From positions 606,001 to 670,000 of the forward strand of contig SEMN01000045.1 of the NCBI GenBank assembly GCA_005408345.1: DNA of 64,000 bases. The letters run 5' to 3'. The DNA is from Macquaria australasica. Lineage: Eukaryota > Chordata > Actinopteri > Centrarchiformes > Percichthyidae. The translations under genes were made by a program, and so were the position numbers. The notes beneath the pieces were generated by a model. That model was not told the DNA's origin, searched no databases, and saw only the letters and a program-made list of their open reading frames with translations. This document shows positions 48,249 to 59,744 of this stretch, one piece after another; within the stretch, counting starts at the first letter, position 1, and each line of letters opens with the position of its first letter.

Positions 48249-51200
48249 ATGAAGTTTGAAATGAATTGCGTGTTTTGCGTGTTGGTGGTCCTTACCGGCT
48301 CATCGCAGACAAGAGGTAAGGTGTCATCCCTTGTGTGGGTGTCTTTGTGTTTGTGGACTGACTTGACATCCTGCTGATGCGACATGATGCTCTCGACAGT
48401 CTATTGATCTTATAGAAAGTTCGTGCAGGGCTGCGGGCTGTTGGTTGCATTTGGTCATTATTAAATTATGTTCAGTCCTTTTATTAACTTCTTATAGTCC
48501 GCTCAGCACCAGCCTTCCCTTTGATCAACAAGGCGGGCATTTCTTTCTCTGTATGGTTACTCATTTTATTCGGATTTGTCTCCACCAGTCTCCTATTTAT
48601 TTATTTGAGCTTTTAATATTTGCATACTTCATTTGGTCTTCTCAAAATTAACTTCATTTAATGCAGGCCAACACCAGAATACATAACACTCAAAACTGCT
48701 CTCAATCCACATAGTTTAAAACTGTGTCAAATGTGTCAGTCGATTAATCGATGACAGAAAATTGATCGGCAACTATTTTGGTAATTGATTAATCAGATGA
48801 GTGACTTGCAAGCAAAAATGCCCCAAGGTTCTCTGGTTCCAGCTTCTCCAATGTGAAAGTTTGCTGATTTTTCTGGACTTGTATGATAAACTGAATATCT
48901 TTGGGGTTTTTAGAGCTGCAATAAGTAGATTAATTGTGTAAATGATTGACAGAAATTTAATCTGCAACTATATTTGATAAGTAATCAATCATTTTGAGTC
49001 ATTGTTTAAAGAAAAACTCCTCACATGTGAATCATTTCTGTTTTTTTAGTCCTCTATGATAGTAAACTGAATATCTTTTGGTTTTGGACTGGAAAACAAG
49101 ACGTTTGAATATGTCACTTTATGCTCTGGGGAATTGTGAGGGGATGTTTTTATAGACAAAACAATTTACTGAAGAACTCATTTGTATTTCTTCTCTGTAT
49201 CTTTTATTTCCTAGGTCAGACCAGTGCTTTTCCTCCTGTCCTCACCCTGGCTGCCCTCCCGAGTCATGCTGGAAACTCAGCATCTCCTGACCTGACAGAG
49301 GATCCTGGGAATGAGGTTCCACAGCGGACACATAATCCTGCAGGCAGGGATGAAACCTCAACTGAAGCCACTACCGTTACAAAGACCGAAGGGACCGTCC
49401 ATTCAGGGACTGTGACAAATGATGTGGCAACATCTGGACACGCGAACGTACCTGTCGTCATGACTGCTCACCCTGGTACTCCTCCACCTTCAGGTAACCA
49501 AGACAAACCTGTATGCACTCCTTATATATAGTCCAAGCCTTTATTGAAACTTAGAAACACAGAAATTATGATCATTCTATAATCGTGCATCTATAATTTT
49601 CCTGTCCAGTCTGTTTACTTTGTCCAGATTCTCAAAATAAAACATCCCACACACTTAAAGCTGTCTGCAAACACAGACGCTTTTCTCAGACTCAGCTCAC
49701 TTGCCAGCAGCACGTTCCAGGAACATAGCCGTCCCCTGACCCCCACATGACTGCGCTGAGATTGAGAATGTGTGTCGTAACCTCATTTGAGAGATTCCCT
49801 TTTATAGATCAGATAAATATAACCCCCGTCGCTGATGCCATGTCTCTTTGCCAAGTCTCAGAAATAACAAACAATATGACATAACGCCATCCAGATCACA
49901 CTCTTGCCCCCCTTCTTTTAGCTGCTGTCGTCACCTCTCTCTCTGTCCCTGCAGAATAATGTGTAGGTTGTCTTTTGGCAAAAGCTGCTGTTGAAGTTTC
50001 AAATGCTAAAAAAGACATCACTAATTACTTTGAATTGCTTTGTGACTTAATGCAGAATATGCTCAGGCATGTGAGAGTGTTTTATACTTTATTTCCAACA
50101 ATGCCAAGAATCAGTGAAGAATTATGATGAAGGTAGTCTGACTTACACAGTAATTACACAGCGCCCAAGGTTCCCAGCCCCCTCCCCAGCTGTCAGCATG
50201 AGCTGTCAAACGTGATGTAAACAGCCACATGTGCTTAACGTGGCGTAAGAATATACTCATGCTGAAAGAGGGAAAAGCAGCCTGGTGTGTTTATGTCAAC
50301 GTGTATTCAGTAGTTTCACAGAGAAAACAAAAACATCATCGAAATAACAAAGCAGTGACTGACAAGAAAAATTGAAACTCCTGTAAATAATAATGCAATA
50401 CAACAATCCTGTAACAAATACTAGCTTTGTGAAACTTGAGAAACTTTTAACTGTGTTCACTAGGGCTGCAACTAACAATTATTTTCATTATCAATTTAAT
50501 CAGTTGATTCCCAGAACCCAAAGTGAAGTTTTCAAATGTCTTGTTATGTCTGAACAACAGTCCAAACCTCAAAGATATTCAGTTTACTGACATAAAAGAG
50601 TAAGAAAACCAGAAAATATTCACATTTGAGAGGCTAGAACCAGCGAATTATTGCAGTTTTTGCTTAAAAACTGCTTTAATCGATTATCAGAATTGTTGCT
50701 GATAAATTTTCTGTCGATCAACTCGATCTAGTTTTAGATATCAGTCAACGCCACAATCCTTGAATGTATATTTTAGTTTGGTGACTTAAAGCTGAGAGTT
50801 TCTCCAGCACCAAAAAAAAACAATGTTCAAGAAGTTTGTGTGGATTTTGTTTATCTGCACATCAACAAAGTTAGTGACAAGCTGGTGAATTAAGTGAATG
50901 TTCATCAGGTGGCCAGAACAGACTCAAAATGAGTGAATGCTAATGTTGCTCCATATATGCTGAATATGTAAATAATACAACTGTTTGCTAACTGATTACC
51001 ATAACAACTTTATAAGGTGATAATATGCCTGCGTTGTTTTCAGCTTGTTCTGCTGGCCGGCCAACAAAGAAAATCAATTCATGCAGCTTTAAAGTAAATA
51101 CTGTATTTGTAATTAAATAGGCAACAATCAGAGTATTAGTTATTATAAGAAATAAAACATCTACATTAATAAGAGTTTAAGAATCAACTCAAAGATGCAG

Positions 51201-53929
51201 TAGTGAGCAAAGTGTGACGTCCACCACCACCACCATTATTATGCAGTTGGCTTGATGCATGAAAATACAAACAGTGTGTGAAACAGGTCGTTGCCACTGT
51301 GGTGGCTCACAGGATTTCTTGGCATTGTCAAGCAGGATAGGTGGGACCCGACAACAAAAACATTATTGATAGCAGCTTTAAGGTAAGAGGGAGTGATCAG
51401 TTTTCATGAGCAGGGTGGTGCAGAGTTCTCCCTGGCTGCTGTGTGTGTGTGGTTTGTATCCTTTGAAGAATTCTCTGTACTGTTTTGAATGCGCTGCCCG
51501 TCACATCCCCACTTTCAGCTGCTGCAGACAGCCTTTCATCCACGCCGACTGTACTGAGCACCACCCCTCTGCAACACATCTCAACCACTGGAGGCAGAGC
51601 CCTTCTGACCAGAGATCCCCTCACCTTTTCATCTCAGCCAGCCAGTACGGTGCAGGATGCAAGCTTCACGGCCCACGCCTCCACCCTGCAGCCACAGTCT
51701 GAATCACTGACCATGGCCACCGCGCAGCCAACAACCACAGGACACCCTCTGACCTCAGCTCCAGGCCGGGGTCCTGCGGGGCCAACACACCAGGAGGTCC
51801 CATCTGAGCTTAACGTTGGCGATGAAGGTAAGGTCATGAACAGGTGAGAGAGTATTGTTTCAGGCCTTTATTTTCTCATTCTATCTTAAAAATGGGTTTT
51901 ATTATGTTTGGCCATTGTTCTGTCATTTAGACCTCAAGGGACCCCGCTACCACTCAAGTTCCCCTCTAGACCCACTGCTGGCTGGTCTGCTGTCAGTGTT
52001 CATTGTCACCACGGCTATCGTCTTCGCCATCCTGTTCCTCAAGTTCCGCCAGCGGACAAACCACCCAGAGTTCCATCGGCTGCAGGATCTACCCATGGTA
52101 AGATACACTTTTATATACACATACATGCACTGCAATACAGTAAGGTTGTAACAGAGAGCCTCCCTGGTTTTGTTTAAGTGATTAAAGGGGCACTCCACCA
52201 ATGTTTTTTGCACACAAAGGTCAGTTTACTTGTCCTGAGGAGCACTACTCAGCCTGTGAAATAGATGTATAATGTCTGCAGTGGCTGTAAAGGGAGCTGT
52301 CTAAAGTCAGCGAAAATAACCCCTGATGATGTCATCAGGGTTATCTCAGATCTGGCTTGAGATTTCAGATTTCTAACAGAAAGCCTGTTACAAACCTGGG
52401 GTGTAGAGTTTGAAACAAGTGGGTATTTACCGGGCAGGGAGGTGCTAATGAAAGACACTATCTAGTTGCATTATGGGAAATGTAGGATCCAGTGGTTTTG
52501 GAGCTTGAACTATGAACTAGAAGTCGGGCTATCTTGGCCTCCGCGGCACCATTTCTGACCCCTCTTTTTCTCTCTGTAGCCCCCCAACTATGTGGAAGTG
52601 CAATATTAAATTGCCGCACCTTTGATTGCAACCCGAAATCACCAAATTCCCAGTTCACTGCTGAGTTTTGAAAATCAGCTGTGAACTTGTTGAGTTTTAA
52701 AATATTAACCGTGAACATGGAGGACATTTTGGCACATAACTAATCAGTCGGTGCTTAAATCGCTCTCAAGAGGGTCAGTGGTCCAGCTAATTATACATAT
52801 AACCTGTGTAGAAAATCCCCTCCCACTCTAACCTTCCTCTACCTGCCTCTCTGCTTCCTGGATGGGCGGAGCCTCAGAATCAATATAGGCAGCCAGCTCA
52901 CCTGTGGCAAACCCTCTAGAACAAAGAAGCTGGCTGGCCTCATGTGCATGCTTCATCCCTCCAATAGTTTGATCTGTGTATGTGATATATAAGTTTCTTT
53001 TGGTTTGAAATGCATTTATAGCAGCTTAGTAGTTTATTTATTTGCTCTATTGATTAGGTTTCAGTAGTGGTAGTAGTGGTTTCTTAATTTCTAGGTTTAT
53101 GCAGTAATTGTGTTTGAAGTTAAATTACCTTTGTTGGATTATTAATTATTGAAATTAGGAATTATGATTTCTAGATTAATATCCGTTGTTATCCTTTTTC
53201 TTCTGTTGTCCAGTTAACCAGTTAAACTATCCTTTCATAATAAAAGATTGGACTGGAACTCCTGCCTTTGCTCATCTGTCCTAACAGACAAGCCATTGAG
53301 TTGGTGATATTCCTGGAATCAGACTATCCTCAGGCAATATCAGTATTTCTTCACGCTAAATATTCTTCAACCTGTCTTTTAGTATGGCCTACTTTTAGTA
53401 TGGCCACTCTTTGTCAAATATGAGTACATACAAAGAGATTTTCAGCAGAGAAAGAGACACAAATATGAAACGAAGCAGTGAAGTCAGTTCTCTTAGTTAC
53501 ACATTGCATGTAATTGTTTAATCTCAACTGCCCTTTGAAATCCTGTGTGCACAAGATTATTAACTAAAACTGAGTTGTTGTTTTTTTGTGACTTCAGGGG
53601 TTCAAAATATGTCATCAGACATATAACAAATAACTTATATCAGGGGTATAAAGTCTGGGCCTCCCCCCAGACAAAGCTTGGAAAAAGGCGCCTCCCCCCC
53701 CTTAGTTTACTTGCTTAGTTTCACTTTGGAAACCTCTGACTTGTATCAAAAGTCACTTATACACTGTTAAAAAAAAAACTGTAAAACTGAGCGCTCGCCT
53801 TGTTGCATTGTTTTCCTCACCTTTGCAAAGAAATTCTTAACTGTACTACTCGACACTTTATCTTGTTTTAACCATCTTCTCCAGGATGATTTGATGGAGG
53901 ACACGCCGCTCTCCAGATACACCTACTGA
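48249..53929 (+). CDS. Unidentified mucin-like type I membrane protein
   Basis: Five exons: 48249-48315, 49215-49493, 51519-51827, 51931-52097, 53885-53929. All have AG/GT borders with phases 1,1,1,0, giving 288 aa. Residues 1 to about 23 form a signal peptide (MKFEMNCVFCVLVVLTGSS). The ectodomain to about residue 230 is rich in Thr, Ser, Pro and Ala without cysteines or folded-domain motifs, so it is likely O-glycosylated. Residues about 232-255 form one membrane segment (LLAGLLSVFIVTTAIVFAIL), followed by a basic stop-transfer KFRQR. The 30-residue tail EFHRLQDLPM..LSRYTY is acidic and ends in two Tyr. I do not recognise the family. Small vertebrate mucin-like receptors have this layout, but no function is claimed. 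It lies head-to-head with ipo13. Confidence 0.75.
48316..49214. repeat. Intron 1 of the mucin-like gene with a 'gctgcaacta' family repeat
   Basis: From about 48735 to 49110 the sequence resembles a common teleost repeat: 'cgattaatcgatgacagaaaattgatcggcaac' type motifs in two successive blocks, with 'aaactgaatatcttt' repeated near 48890 and 49063. The same family recurs at 50462-50745. The rest of the intron shows nothing. Confidence 0.5.
49494..51518. other. Intron 2 of the mucin-like gene
   Basis: 2025 nt. A repeat of the 'agggctgcaactaacaattatttt' family lies at 50462-50745, with an inverted tail (cgattatcag..ttttctgtcgatc). No exon is recognised between the two ectodomain exons. Confidence 0.55.
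50462..50745. repeat. Interspersed repeat, 'gctgcaactaac' family
   Basis: Begins AGGGCTGCAACTAACAATTA and closes with a partly complementary GATAAATTTTCTGTCGATC. This element type is abundant in fish genomes; class not assigned. Confidence 0.6.
52098..53884. other. Intron 4 of the mucin-like gene
   Basis: 1787 nt. From about 52185 to 52745 it looks like an interspersed repeat ('ggggcactccaccaatg' start). Inside it a strong pyrimidine tract and AG at 52578-52579 are followed by a 9-codon in-phase frame (PPNYVEVQY-stop, 52580-52609) that could act as an alternative last exon, though this may be chance. The remainder is AT-rich with nothing recognised. Confidence 0.45.
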
Positions 53930-55255
53930 TGGAGGCAACCTGTCAGTCACTTCCACCACTCAGAGAACAGAAGCAAAGCGGACACCAAAGGAAGACCAGT
54001 GTGGACCTGAGAAAAGCCTTTGCCTGGATGGAGCTGCATCTCTGCAGATGAGTTCCCCCTCGTGACTGAGAGTTTTGGGTTAGTGATAAAAACGATGTTT
54101 ATCTGTTCCAAGAGAAAGATTCTTAAAGTCTTTAAATGGGAGGTTTCAGAAGTACTTATTTCCACATTCCCTTTTAATTTCCGGAGATCTTCAGTCTGGT
54201 GGAAACTTTGTTTTCTTTCTTTCCTGAGGCGAGTTATTAGTACCTCTGCACCCCTGACTGACTCCTCATGTATGCACAGCACTTTAACGTGGCAGGAATG
54301 GCCACAGTGCCCCCTAGGGGACATCTGAGGTAATGTGGATCAAGGTTGCATGAAGTCCTCCAATGTAATAGACAACCTCAGGTTATCCAGCAAGAAGTAA
54401 GAGTGGGAGACAAAGACAGAATGTATATAGAATATTAAGTGCTTCAGGACACATGGGAAAGCTGCCAACACGCCTAAAACGATTAAGGAATATAAATCAT
54501 GATCCCTTAGGTGACCAAATATTAGTGAAGTGCACTTTCAAACCACATTTCTAGGTTGCACGCGTTGTCTTAAAACTGAGTTCTTGCAGAAAATCTACAC
54601 AAAAATCAGAAGCAAGTGATTTTACAATCCAAAAGCCATATCTTTGGAAAAACAGACACAGCAATGCTCTGTACAGTAGAAGCCACTCATCATTCAATTG
54701 TTCAAATTTATTAAGAGTTACCCCAAATTCTGTGGAAAATATTTATTATTGCAGCCTTTTAATGTGTAGTTACACGTGTTATGCTGGTATATAAAACTTG
54801 AATTTGGTTAGTCTGTTTTTGATGATGAATGTTATAATCCACCAATGCACACTGAGAACAGACCTTGCTACACTAACTAAACACTTTAATATGGGTAAAT
54901 TGTAATGGTAAAACACACTATAATTGTTAAATGTGTTGTAAAATTCATATTTATAAAGAATGTATTTGTTTCCGCGCACAAGATGTTCGTTCAAGTGCTT
55001 TAAGTGGAGACGATGAGAAGAGGCACAAGGGAGTTTTCAAGTTTAGATTGTCGTTACCTGTATGTATATTAGCTGGAGTATCATGCAAATGTGCTGGAAC
55101 TAAGCTGTTGTATCAGAGTTTTTACCTAGTGTGTTACTTTACTGTTAAGTGCTGACAGTGATGTATGATAATATGCCATTGAAATGTGGACTGTAAGAAT
55201 TTATTGATATAAGGATTTCCTGTTTGATAATAAAACAGAAACCACAGTACTGTAA
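53930..55255 (+). other. Probable 3' UTR of the mucin-like gene
   Basis: No further splice-compatible exon follows the stop. The first convincing polyadenylation signal is AATAAA at 55229-55234, giving a 3' UTR of about 1.3 kb. Confidence 0.5.
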
Positions 55256-55440
55256 GCCTCAAGTTGCGTATGCTTAGATGGTGGGACCTTGTTCAATCAC
55301 AGCTAGAGTATGTGGGTGAGTTGGTTTTGAGCCCAACAGCTTTGCAGAGATGTAAATCAACATGCCTAGCCAAGTAATGTGGACTTTGAACAAGCTTAAA
55401 GAAAAGAAAGCCGCTCCTTAACCCTCAGGCATCAGTTTAA

Positions 55441-56130
55441 TTTACTACCCTCGTAAGTCATTAAGGACAAAAATGTCCACTTCCAAAAAACTGCTATAAA
55501 AACATTACAGATTAATATTTTTTTCTGCTTTTTTCTGCATAAATCTCTTAAACATCTCTTAACTTCAGCCCTGCTCAAAACTACCAAACATTCAATCATT
55601 TTGAGGATTTTAGCCCTTTAAATGCCAGTTTGATTACTTGATGTCACTGTTATTTATGGAAAAAACACAAAAAATGAGTTATTTTCCATTTAACAAATGT
55701 AATCAGTCTTGGATATGTCAAAGATTAGCCAAAATATTGACTTTGATGCATTATTAGTTTTTGTGTAGCATTAGATTTAAAATTTACTACCCTCTTAAGT
55801 CATTAAGGACAAAAATATCCACTTCCAAAAACTGCTATAAAAATAGTACAGATTAATATTTTATTCTGCTTTTTTGGGTTAAATCTTTTCAACTTCAGTC
55901 CTGATCAAAACTATCAAATTTTGAATAATTATCAGGATTTTAACCCTTTAAATGCCAGTTTGATTACATGATGCTAATGTTTTTTATGGAAAAAACACAA
56001 AAAATTAGTTATTTTCCATATAACAAATGTTGGGGGATTTTTTTTTTTATCACTCTTGGATATGTCAAAGATTAGCCAAAATATTGACTTTGATGCATTA
56101 TTAGTTTTTGTGTAGCATCAGATTTAAAAT
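55441..56130. repeat. Tandem duplication, two copies of about 342-348 bp
   Basis: Copy 1 is 55441-55782 and copy 2 is 55783-56130. Both begin TTTACTACCCTC, continue with 'aagtcattaaggacaaaaat' and 'ccacttccaaaa', and end with 'ttagtttttgtgtagcat' and 'agatttaaaa'. They differ by scattered substitutions and small indels. The source unit is likely an interspersed fish repeat. No gene inside. Confidence 0.85.
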
Positions 56131-56746
56131 AAAAAAAACCCACAAGAATATTTATAACCAATGTATATTTAATATCATCAGTATGACAAATGGCAAAACC
56201 CTGTTTTCAGTATGAGAAACATCTCAAAAACTCGACAATATTTTTGACTAACCATTTTCAGTTATTCATTCACGTACAAAATCTACCTTTTTCAGCTAAG
56301 GAAATGCAAACATAATATAGGCTATTCTGTCACAACGTCCATCAAACGCAAGGCTAAATTCCCTCAGAAATGTCTCTGCATCACATTACAGCATCTTCAT
56401 TTGTTTATAGCTAAAAATACATAATATGAAAAGACACGTGGCCAATTAATTTCAAAATTTCAAAATCAGGGTGCAGGTGAAAATGCTATCAAGACAAACT
56501 GACAGGTCTTACGTGTTGTGGGAGTGCCGATAACATAACATAACATAACATAACATCCATTATCCTTAATGACATCTTTCCCTCCCTGGAGAACCGGTCA
56601 GGCCACCTGACAACATGAACTTCACCTGACTTCAAATGTTACATTAGTCAGAGGTTAGCACACATGTTGCAAGGTATATGGGTTACGCAGAGTGGCTCTG
56701 ATTATAAAGGTGACTGAGTGAGCCCCTCCTGAAGACCTCGTCCTCA
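56131..56746 (-). other. Probable mgst3 3' UTR and intergenic sequence
   Basis: Follows the mgst3 stop on the minus strand. I could not choose a polyadenylation signal with confidence. A pentanucleotide array (TAACA)n lies at 56531-56556. Confidence 0.4.
56531..56556. repeat. (TAACA)n pentanucleotide repeat
   Basis: Five tandem TAACA units. Confidence 0.9.
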
Positions 56747-57771
56747 CTAGCAACAGCTATGGAAGGGGCCCATCCGCGGTCCCGTCCAGCCAAGCAGGTG
56801 ACGGCTGAAGCTGACTGTGGTCAGCATCATCCCGAGCAAAGCCACGTTCCCGAACGCTCCCCGCATTCTTTTTTTAGGATCTGAATGAGATGAATAGTAT
56901 AATAGCACCTTCGCACCCTGGTTTAAAAAAGCAGAAAATGTAAATGAAATATGGACATCCCAACATGTTCTTACCTCCTGAAGAGTATCCATGTGCGTAC
57001 ACCTCCCTGCTTATAATCCATACAGCCCCAAGTCCACTGGCGAGACGCTGTAATAGACACACACACACACACAACAAAAGGTGACGCACTCACATATGAC
57101 AGGATTTTATAAGAAGAGTGTACATTTCTTCAACTGTTGTGCTTTAATTGCTACAGCTCTTTTACACCTTATTTTGGAGGCGGTATGTTGGTACTACAGT
57201 AGCATGACAGTGCAAAAGTCTACTTACAGGAGCATGCAAACCACCAACAGTGAGGCAGAAAAGAAAGGCGGGGTAGATCTCCAGGCTGGTGAGAGGTGAT
57301 AACAGCATGTTAGCTTTCACCTCTTTTTCCATTTGTTGCTATGACTCATGAAAGCGTGGTGCAATATCAGTGCAAATTTGACATGTGTTGCCCATGTTTC
57401 AGCTCATACGTACGTGTTTTGGTGTGCACGCTGGATGCAGTTGAAAATGTGCCCACTTTCTGGGTCGTCACTGTACATCTGAGGATACTGCAAGGCAAGT
57501 TCATTTGTTTAGGCCACAAAAAGCCACTGCCCAAGCATGAAACTATGTCAACAAACTGTAGACTTGCAGTGGGTGTTGTTTGAATGTGTGGGAGCATGAG
57601 AAAGAGTGGACTATATTCTGCTACTTATATCTGAACACCAATACTTCTGCTCACCTGCACGTTGTACTTCTTGCGGGCTTTTCCAACTTTAATGGCCAGA
57701 TGTCCAATCATCACTATGCTGGCGACACCAGTTAACACCACATATCCATACTCTTTAGAAAGCACAACCAT
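56747..57771 (-). CDS. mgst3: Microsomal glutathione S-transferase 3
   Basis: A MAPEG-family integral membrane enzyme of the ER and outer mitochondrial membrane. It conjugates glutathione, reduces lipid hydroperoxides and can make leukotriene C4. Exons in transcript order: 57771-57655, 57487-57414, 57285-57228, 57047-56975, 56880-56747, giving 151 aa against 152 in human. Colinear blocks with human MGST3 are MVVLSKEYGYVVLTG, KARKKYNVQ, YSDDPESGHIFNCIQRAHQNT, LEIYPAFLF, RLASGLGAVWIISREVYAHGY and MRGAFGNVALLG. Four hydrophobic segments fit the MAPEG fold, and the FNCIQRAHQN block is the family signature region. The protein ends in Ser-Cys-Cys; human MGST3 also has a Cys pair at its end (GPKCCH), a known acylation site. 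The gene is compact (about 1 kb) and lies next to lrrc52, as in human. Confidence 0.96.
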
Positions 57772-58500
57772 CTTGACAGTCTTGACAGAGGAAAAATAAC
57801 ATAGCCGAATTAGTTTTGATTGTTCAAAATAAAAAGTGTATTTATATATATTGTAATACCATTTCTGCTTTTAACTATTTTTGAAAGTAACAACTTAATA
57901 ACTAACTTTCTAAACGACATTTTTGTAGCTAAGAAAAGGGAGGGGTTCTTTTTCGGGCAAGAAATAACAGAAAATGCTGCTCCTTAACGCATATGAATGC
58001 ATAACAATCGGGTGCTTGTGTGCTTCCTTGCCCCTTTTCTCAGACGCGTGATTTATAAATCTGTTAAAGAGGAGAAAAGAGGCTGTGACACCGGCGGCGG
58101 AGAGCAAGGACGCCTCAAAAACGAAAGGTCAAATGCGGATTCCAGCGACGCCACTCGCGCTAGACCAACAGGTCTGAGAGGAAACATAGAAAACATCACA
58201 AGAGCTCATAAAAATAACACAAGCGTTTACCTTAAAGATGTAGCCTACGAGGTCGACGGCGAAAACACGGCGACAAAACCGACCGCAATGAAGTTTCCTA
58301 CTCACAAACGTGTCCGCGTGCGTAGAGGCTTACGTAACGCACCTAAACACAGCGAGGGCGTGGCGGCCGCGTTAACGGCACAGATTGTTTGTCTTTTAGA
58401 AAATTATTTACTCGACAGCTTTTATAGCTAATGTGTGTTAAATGGGAGCATCCGGTTTCACTCGTCAGTGTAAATACTCCGAGCGACACAGTGCTCCACA
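57772..58500 (-). promoter_or_regulatory. mgst3: mgst3 5' UTR, intron and promoter
   Basis: On the minus strand a donor (CTTTAAG|GTAAAC, exon end 58231) and an acceptor (TTTTTCCTCTGTCAAG, just before the ATG) suggest a non-coding first exon upstream of 58231, as in mammals. The flanking 58060-58400 is CpG-rich. A plus-strand open frame across it is a shadow. Confidence 0.5.
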
Positions 58501-58668
58501 GCAACATTTCCTCACATGATCAGTTCCACTCATCACACATGCGCCCCAGACCGCAGGTAAACTATGCTGCAACGTGTACGTTACCTTGGTAACCAGCTAA
58601 GGTAGGGGACTCCCTAACGACAATGATTAGCAGGAGCAGCCTGCTTCGGACCTTAGCTAGCTACCTTT

Positions 58669-59060
58669 GAGGTACCCTGCTTGTACTTTACTTGAGTATT
58701 TCCATTTTATTCTACTTTGTACTACTACTCCACTATATTTCAGTGGTAAACATTTACTTTTTACTCCACTACATTTATTTTTGACAGCTTCAGTTGTTGC
58801 TTTACAAAGACCCTACTTACAAAACATATATAAAATATGATGTGCTAATATAGATTCAACTACCAATAGTTAAAATGACCTCCACCTCGACTAGCAATAC
58901 AATTTACACATTAATGCATCAGTAATAATAATCCAATGTTTTAATAGCCTATATAGGCCTAATAGTTAATTATTATTCCTATGGGAACCATTGTTCTGCA
59001 TTATGAGTAGTACTTTTGCTTTTGATACATCTGGTACATTTTAAGTTTCAAAGTAGTAGT
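58669..59060. mobile_element. Truncated hAT-like repeat
   Basis: Contains GTACTTTACTTGAGTATTTCC and 'tactccactacatttatttttgacagc', internal motifs of the same fish family as the other hAT-like copies. Terminal repeats are degenerate or missing. Confidence 0.5.
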
Positions 59061-59701
59061 TGTACAATACAAGTAGTAACAATACTACTTATGTAGCCTA
59101 CTTACGTGGGATTTTCATTGCAGGGCTTTCACTTGCAAAGAAATATAAGTTGCTGCTACAACGTTTGAATACATTTTGGACTTATCTCTATTCTTTGCTT
59201 TTTTGTGAGTTGTTTTGCGTTGTCAGGTTTCACATTTATTCAGATGAAATTCTGATAAGTTTAGAGGTGAAAACAGTCAAATCACAGACTTCTAACGCCT
59301 GTGACATGGGGGTCGCAAGCAGACACTGCTTTGTTTTTAGACGTAACAAGCCAAAAAGGTTTGGGAACCAGTGTGACTGATTGATATATTCAACAAGGCA
59401 TCCATTTATCTGACAGTGTCAACTTTTAATGCCTTTTTTATGACAGACATTTTGACTTGGCATATCAAAACTTCAAAAGCACAAGTGCAAGTAATAACAT
59501 TAATCATGGCTCCATGATCCTTTTGAAGTGCCCCAGTAAGCCATGCAAGAAAGCCTGTTCACAGTACCAGGGCCCTGATCCTGGTAAACTGAAGAGTTAT
59601 GCAAACCACTGTTAGTGGTATCTCTTGTTCAGCAGACCCAGGCTCACTACTGCAAGAGCTGCTGACATGGGACTGAACTCATAATCATTTTAGACATGGC
59701 C

Positions 59702-59744
59702 ATATTATATTATATTATATTATATTATATTATATTATATTATT
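59702..59744. repeat. (ATATT)n pentanucleotide repeat
   Basis: About eight uninterrupted units. Confidence 0.92.

Noticed and set aside
57997..58431. 144-codon plus-strand open frame
   Set aside because: It covers the CpG-rich mgst3 leader/promoter on the opposite strand, has no homology I recognise and no splice context.
59702..59744. Short tandem arrays considered as CRISPR-like repeats (also 56531-56556)
   Set aside because: Units are 5 bp without unique spacers. They are ordinary eukaryotic microsatellites.
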